Assembly: GCF_024189295.1 (NCBI RefSeq)
Contig: NZ_JAIZEN010000004.1
Coordinates: forward strand, 124,001-188,000
DNA from: Halobacillus sp. A1
Lineage (GTDB): Bacteria > Bacillota > Bacilli > Bacillales > Halobacillaceae
Reading direction: 5' to 3'
Length of the DNA: 64,000 nt
Each line of letters opens with the position of its first letter. Positions within the stretch are counted from its first letter, which is position 1. A program made the position numbers and the translations under genes. Positions 61,070-64,000 of the stretch are shown here, piece after piece. The notes below the pieces were generated by a model, which did no database searches, was not told where the DNA came from, and saw only the letters and a list, made by a program, of their open reading frames with translations.

Positions 61070-62275
61070 TTAAACAGACGGAGCTCTTTTCACCTGTGTT
61101 GTGGCTTTTTGTGCGGCAATAAGCAGGGTCACCCCACATAAGATGAGCAATCCGCTAGTTATAAAAAACACAGCTGAAAAACCATAAAAACCAGACAGCA
61201 TACCGCCTAGCGCAGGACCGATTATATTCCCTAAAAAACGAAGGCTTGTGTTATAACCAAGGACCTCGCCCTGCATGGCGATAGGAGCTTCTTGTCTTAT
61301 ATAAGCAGTCCGAACAGGAATAAGCCCTCCTATCGACATGCCCAGGAGAAATCGGAGAATGACGAGCTGCCATATGTTTGTAACGAAAGCTGCCGGAAAA
61401 TACACTATACCGGCCATGAAGAGCAGGAAAATTAAAATTTTCACATAACCTTTTCTATCCCCGATCATTCCCCAGCGTCTCGCCATCATTAAATTACCGA
61501 GGCCTGCAGCTGAAAAAGCGATCCCTGAAAATAAAGCCAGGTTTTCAGGACCGTGCAAATCTTCTACATAAAGGGATAAAATTGGCTGGATACTGAAATG
61601 GGCCACCTGAATAAAAAGGGATACGATCAATACGACCAAAAGCACGGGACGTTTTAAAATATGCTGAATGACTTCTTTAGAAGTGTAGCTTGTTTTTTCA
61701 CCTTCCTCCGTTTCCATTCTCTGCTCTTTAATCCCGAAAAAAACAATAATTGCTGAAATGAAGACAGATATGGAAACAAACTGGAAAGTGGTGCTGTAAC
61801 CGATAGAATCTGCGATAACGCCTCCGATCATCGGTCCGAGCAACGTACCTGTTATACTGCCCGTCTGCAAAGTGCCTAACACTTGTCCGGCCATATGCTT
61901 AGGGGTCTGGGTTGAAATCAAAGCTTGTGACATAGGGATGAATCCAGTGAAAATACCCATGAATAAACGCAAAATGAATAATTGCCACACCGAAGAGGCG
62001 AAACCCATAAGCAGTACGGATAAAGCCAGGCCGGCAGCCGATATGATCAGAATGTTTTTTCGGCCATAACGATCCCCGATCCGCCCCCATATAGGCGAAA
62101 AGATAAACGCTGTGACGAAAGTGACTCCGAAAACAAGTCCCGACCACGTTTGTACGTAAGAATCAGAATAATCTCCAAGCTCACTTATATATAAAGACAA
62201 AAAAGGCAAAACCATCGTAATACTGCCCGCAATAAAAAAGTTAGCGAACCACATAATCCATACATTTTGCTTCAC
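61070..62275 (-). CDS. MFS transporter, probable drug efflux type
   Basis: 401 residues with 12 predicted segments. SPIWGRIGDRYGRKNIL is the signature A loop between segments 2 and 3, repeated weakly in the second half (RRWGMIGDRKGYVKIL), and GPMIGGVIADS is the motif C of antiporters in segment 5. This points to proton-coupled export of drugs or metabolites. The substrate is not predictable. The promoter region is shared back-to-back with the trehalose genes. Confidence 0.85.
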   Translation of the reverse strand: MKQNVWIMWFANFFIAGSITMVLPFLSLYISELGDYSDSYVQTWSGLVFGVTFVTAFIFSPIWGRIGDRYGRKNILIISAAGLALSVLLMGFASSVWQLFILRLFMGIFTGFIPMSQALISTQTPKHMAGQVLGTLQTGSITGTLLGPMIGGVIADSIGYSTTFQFVSISVFISAIIVFFGIKEQRMETEEGEKTSYTSKEVIQHILKRPVLLVVLIVSLFIQVAHFSIQPILSLYVEDLHGPENLALFSGIAFSAAGLGNLMMARRWGMIGDRKGYVKILIFLLFMAGIVYFPAAFVTNIWQLVILRFLLGMSIGGLIPVRTAYIRQEAPIAMQGEVLGYNTSLRFLGNIIGPALGGMLSGFYGFSAVFFITSGLLILCGVTLLIAAQKATTQVKRAPSV

Positions 62276-62425
62276 TCGCTGCTCTTGACTAAGGATGGCG
62301 GACCACTTCTTCCGTAAAGTATTTCGTAACGCTAAATATTATTATCATAGCAAAATTATATATTTTATTAAAGAATATGGAATAAAACAGGCTGTAGAGG
62401 GAATCGGGATTTATATATAAAACGC

Positions 62426-62454
62426 TTGCAAAACATGTATATACAAATTATAAT
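62426..62454 (+). promoter_or_regulatory. Promoter of the trehalose PTS operon
   Basis: TTGCAA (62426-62431) and a perfect TATAAT (62449-62454) are 17 bases apart; the first TreR-type operator lies between them. Confidence 0.75.
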
Positions 62455-62478
62455 CGTAACTGAATTATGTATATACAA
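62435..62478 (+). promoter_or_regulatory. Paired TreR-type operators
   Basis: ATGTATATACAA occurs at 62435-62446 and again at 62467-62478, 32 bases apart (about three helical turns). It is the palindrome bound by the GntR-family repressor TreR in B. subtilis. One copy is inside the promoter and one just after the start site, a strong repression layout. Confidence 0.75.
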
Positions 62479-62493
62479 GTTGCAGGAACATTT

Positions 62494-62507
62494 TGTAAGC
62501 GTTTGTT
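62494..62507 (+). promoter_or_regulatory. cre-like CcpA site in the trehalose leader
   Basis: TGTAAGCGTTTGTT matches the cre consensus at 13 of 14 positions. It lies between the second operator and the ribosome site, fitting glucose repression by road-block. Confidence 0.55.
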
Positions 62508-62521
62508 TAAGGGGGAAGTTC

Positions 62522-63010
62522 ATGTTTAAGAAACTTTTTGGATATAAAGAGAAATCCGTGGAGGTGATTGCACCTGTCAATGGGGATGTCGTCGATTTGA
62601 GTGAAGTGCCTGATCCGGTTTTTTCAAAGAAAATAATGGGTGAAGGAACAGCTGTTAAGCCGCACGACGGCAAAGTAGTCAGTCCTGTAGATGGAGAAGT
62701 CGTTCAACTTTTCCCTACAAAGCATGCCATCGGATTAAAGTCGAAAAGCGGAGCGGAAATTCTTATCCATATCGGGCTGGAAACAGTAAGTATGGAAGGG
62801 GAAGGCTTTGAAGCTCACGTGCAGCAGGGAGATCAGGTGAAAGTCGGAGATCCTCTCGTTACGTTTGATCTCAAACTCGTTGAAGAAAAAGCGAAAAGTA
62901 CGATTACACCGATTATCATTACGAACAGCAATGATTTGAGCGTCGAAGGATCAGATAAACAGCAAGCCGTAAGTGGATCGACAATATTGTTGACGGTTCA
63001 CAACGAATAA
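62522..63010 (+). CDS. Free PTS EIIA component, glucose class
   Basis: 162 residues from ATG 62522 with AAGGGGG upstream; a longer frame from 62426 would cover the promoter. It is one Crr-like EIIA domain: H68 (TKHAIGLKS) and H83 (ILIHIGLETVSMEGEGF) are the two active-site His. It would take phosphate from HPr and pass it to the EIIB of TreP. It could also serve the EIICB encoded at 4893-6296, which has no EIIA. B. subtilis TreP has no own EIIA, so this gene is a local addition. Confidence 0.9.
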   Translation: MFKKLFGYKEKSVEVIAPVNGDVVDLSEVPDPVFSKKIMGEGTAVKPHDGKVVSPVDGEVVQLFPTKHAIGLKSKSGAEILIHIGLETVSMEGEGFEAHVQQGDQVKVGDPLVTFDLKLVEEKAKSTITPIIITNSNDLSVEGSDKQQAVSGSTILLTVHNE

Positions 63011-63029
63011 TACGTATGGAGGGAAGAGT

Positions 63030-64000
63030 ATGGACCACAAAAAACAAGCCGAACAGATATTAGAGGCGATTGGTGGTAAAGAAAATTTAAACGCAGCCAC
63101 ACACTGTGTGACGCGCCTTCGTTTAGCTTTGAATGATGAAGGGATTGTTGATGACGAGAAGCTGAATCAGATTGACGCGGTTAAAGGCTCATTTTCAACC
63201 AACGGACAGTTCCAGGTTGTTATTGGGCAAGGCACCGTAGATAAAGTTTATAAAGAGTTGGTAGCTTTAGCCGGTATTGGCGAATCATCAAAAGAAGAGG
63301 TGAAAGAAGCTACCAAAAGTAAGATGAATCCTTTGCAGCGAGGGATTAAGACGTTAGCTGACATTTTTATACCTATTTTACCCGCAATTGTTACGGCAGG
63401 TCTTTTGCTTGGAATCAACAATATATTGACTGGGCCTGACATTTTCTTTGACGGCGAGTCATTAATCGATGTGTATCCACAATGGGAAGGTATAGCTAAT
63501 ATGATTTTCATCATAGCCAACACCGCCTTTGCCTTTTTACCTGGACTGATCGGATGGTCAGCGGTTAAGAGGTTCGGAGGGAACCCATTACTTGGTATCG
63601 TATTAGGACTGGCACTTGTGCACCCGGATTTGTTAAGTGCCTGGTCCTATGGAGATGCAGTTGAAGAAGGATCGGTGCCCGTTTGGAATTTGTTCGGTTT
63701 GGAAATAGATAAGATAGGTTATCAGGGACAAGTATTACCAGTTCTCGTAGCAGCCTGGGTAATGACTAAAATAGAATTATTCATGCAAAAGCGTACTCCT
63801 GATGCCATTCAGCTTTTAGTTGTAGCTCCTGTAGCGCTTCTAGTGACAGGATTTTTGACGTTTATCTTTATTGGCCCTGTAACATTTGCAATTGGTAACT
63901 TTATCACAGACGGATTAGTTAGTATTTTTGATACATTTGCTGCCCTTGGTGGTTTGATTTATGGTGGTTTGTATGGAGTGATGGTAATTACAGGTATGCA
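63030..64000 (+). CDS. treP: Trehalose-specific PTS EIIBC, TreP (cut by window end)
   Basis: ATG 63030 follows GGAGGGAAGAG. The visible 323 codons show EIIB with phospho-Cys in ATHCVTRLRLAL (about residue 26), then EIIC with LADIFIPILPAIVTAGLL, FLPGLIGWSAVKRFGGNP and VWNLFGLEIDKIGYQGQVLP, nearly identical in kind to B. subtilis TreP. It imports trehalose as trehalose 6-phosphate. treA and treR would be expected beyond the right edge. Confidence 0.93.
   Translation, partial: MDHKKQAEQILEAIGGKENLNAATHCVTRLRLALNDEGIVDDEKLNQIDAVKGSFSTNGQFQVVIGQGTVDKVYKELVALAGIGESSKEEVKEATKSKMNPLQRGIKTLADIFIPILPAIVTAGLLLGINNILTGPDIFFDGESLIDVYPQWEGIANMIFIIANTAFAFLPGLIGWSAVKRFGGNPLLGIVLGLALVHPDLLSAWSYGDAVEEGSVPVWNLFGLEIDKIGYQGQVLPVLVAAWVMTKIELFMQKRTPDAIQLLVVAPVALLVTGFLTFIFIGPVTFAIGNFITDGLVSIFDTFAALGGLIYGGLYGVMVITGM

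Noticed and set aside
1-64000. tRNA, rRNA, prophage or complete insertion sequence
   Set aside because: No cloverleaf-like gene, rRNA motif, phage module or transposase frame was recognised on either strand by reading.

Overview
The window reads as chromosomal DNA of a low-GC Gram-positive bacterium of the Bacillaceae, most likely a moderately halophilic genus such as Halobacillus or a relative. This is inferred from AGGAGG-type ribosome binding sites, frequent TTG/GTG starts, the argCJBD-carAB-argF order, an S-box leader, CcpA cre boxes, a SigB-type promoter, a near-consensus parS site, and YfmL-, TreP-, YpcP-, YrvL- and RsbR-like proteins. No rRNA, tRNA, CRISPR array, prophage or transposase gene was recognised.

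Layout. 1-6.3 kb: an amino-sugar/disaccharide locus with two related GntR regulators, nagB and, divergently, a GH4 phospho-glycosidase, a ChbG-type deacetylase and a PTS EIICB. 6.8-10.6 kb: small membrane proteins, an acetyltransferase, a sodium:solute symporter preceded by a 32-residue microprotein, a SAM riboswitch driving a DUF2292 mini-gene that seems to start at CTG, and a gene behind a SigB-like promoter. 11.6-12.9 kb: a lone lysine/ornithine N-monooxygenase. 13.2-22.6 kb: the arginine/carbamoyl-phosphate operon with ARG boxes and an upstream cre-like site. 23-29.7 kb: NhaC-type antiporter, methylmalonyl-CoA epimerase, SRPBCC protein, DEAD-box helicase and a secreted CAP protein with a fresh internal duplication. 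29.7-34.8 kb: a decayed stretch with a parS-like site, a broken chemotaxis receptor, an oxidoreductase and an amidase. 34.9-42.1 kb: methyltransferase, a candidate small RNA, an orphan response regulator, an ArsD-like/CC-tail/ArsA-like/oxidoreductase operon and cstA. 42.3-46 kb: folate pab genes, a DUF393 protein and an RsbR-like protein. 46.5-62.3 kb: mixed metabolic, stress and DNA-repair genes. The end carries the start of a trehalose PTS operon (EIIA, then treP, cut by the window).

Between the genes lie about ten copies of a large intergenic repeat. The best copies begin with GGCT(N)TGTTAAAG and TGTTGATATT and end with the inverse of these, so they look like 0.5-0.8 kb non-autonomous elements. 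They carry GC-rich inverted-repeat modules, one of which is almost identical in three copies 17-42 kb apart although its surroundings have diverged. Most long gene-free gaps are explained by these copies.

The strongest leads are the repeat family, the ArsD-like/CC-tail/ArsA operon, the GH4-ChbG-PTS locus with an alpha-type GH4 signature, the CTG-started DUF2292 gene, the candidate C-rich small RNA and the parS-like site. All assignments come from reading the sequence and from memory of the families; no database search was run.
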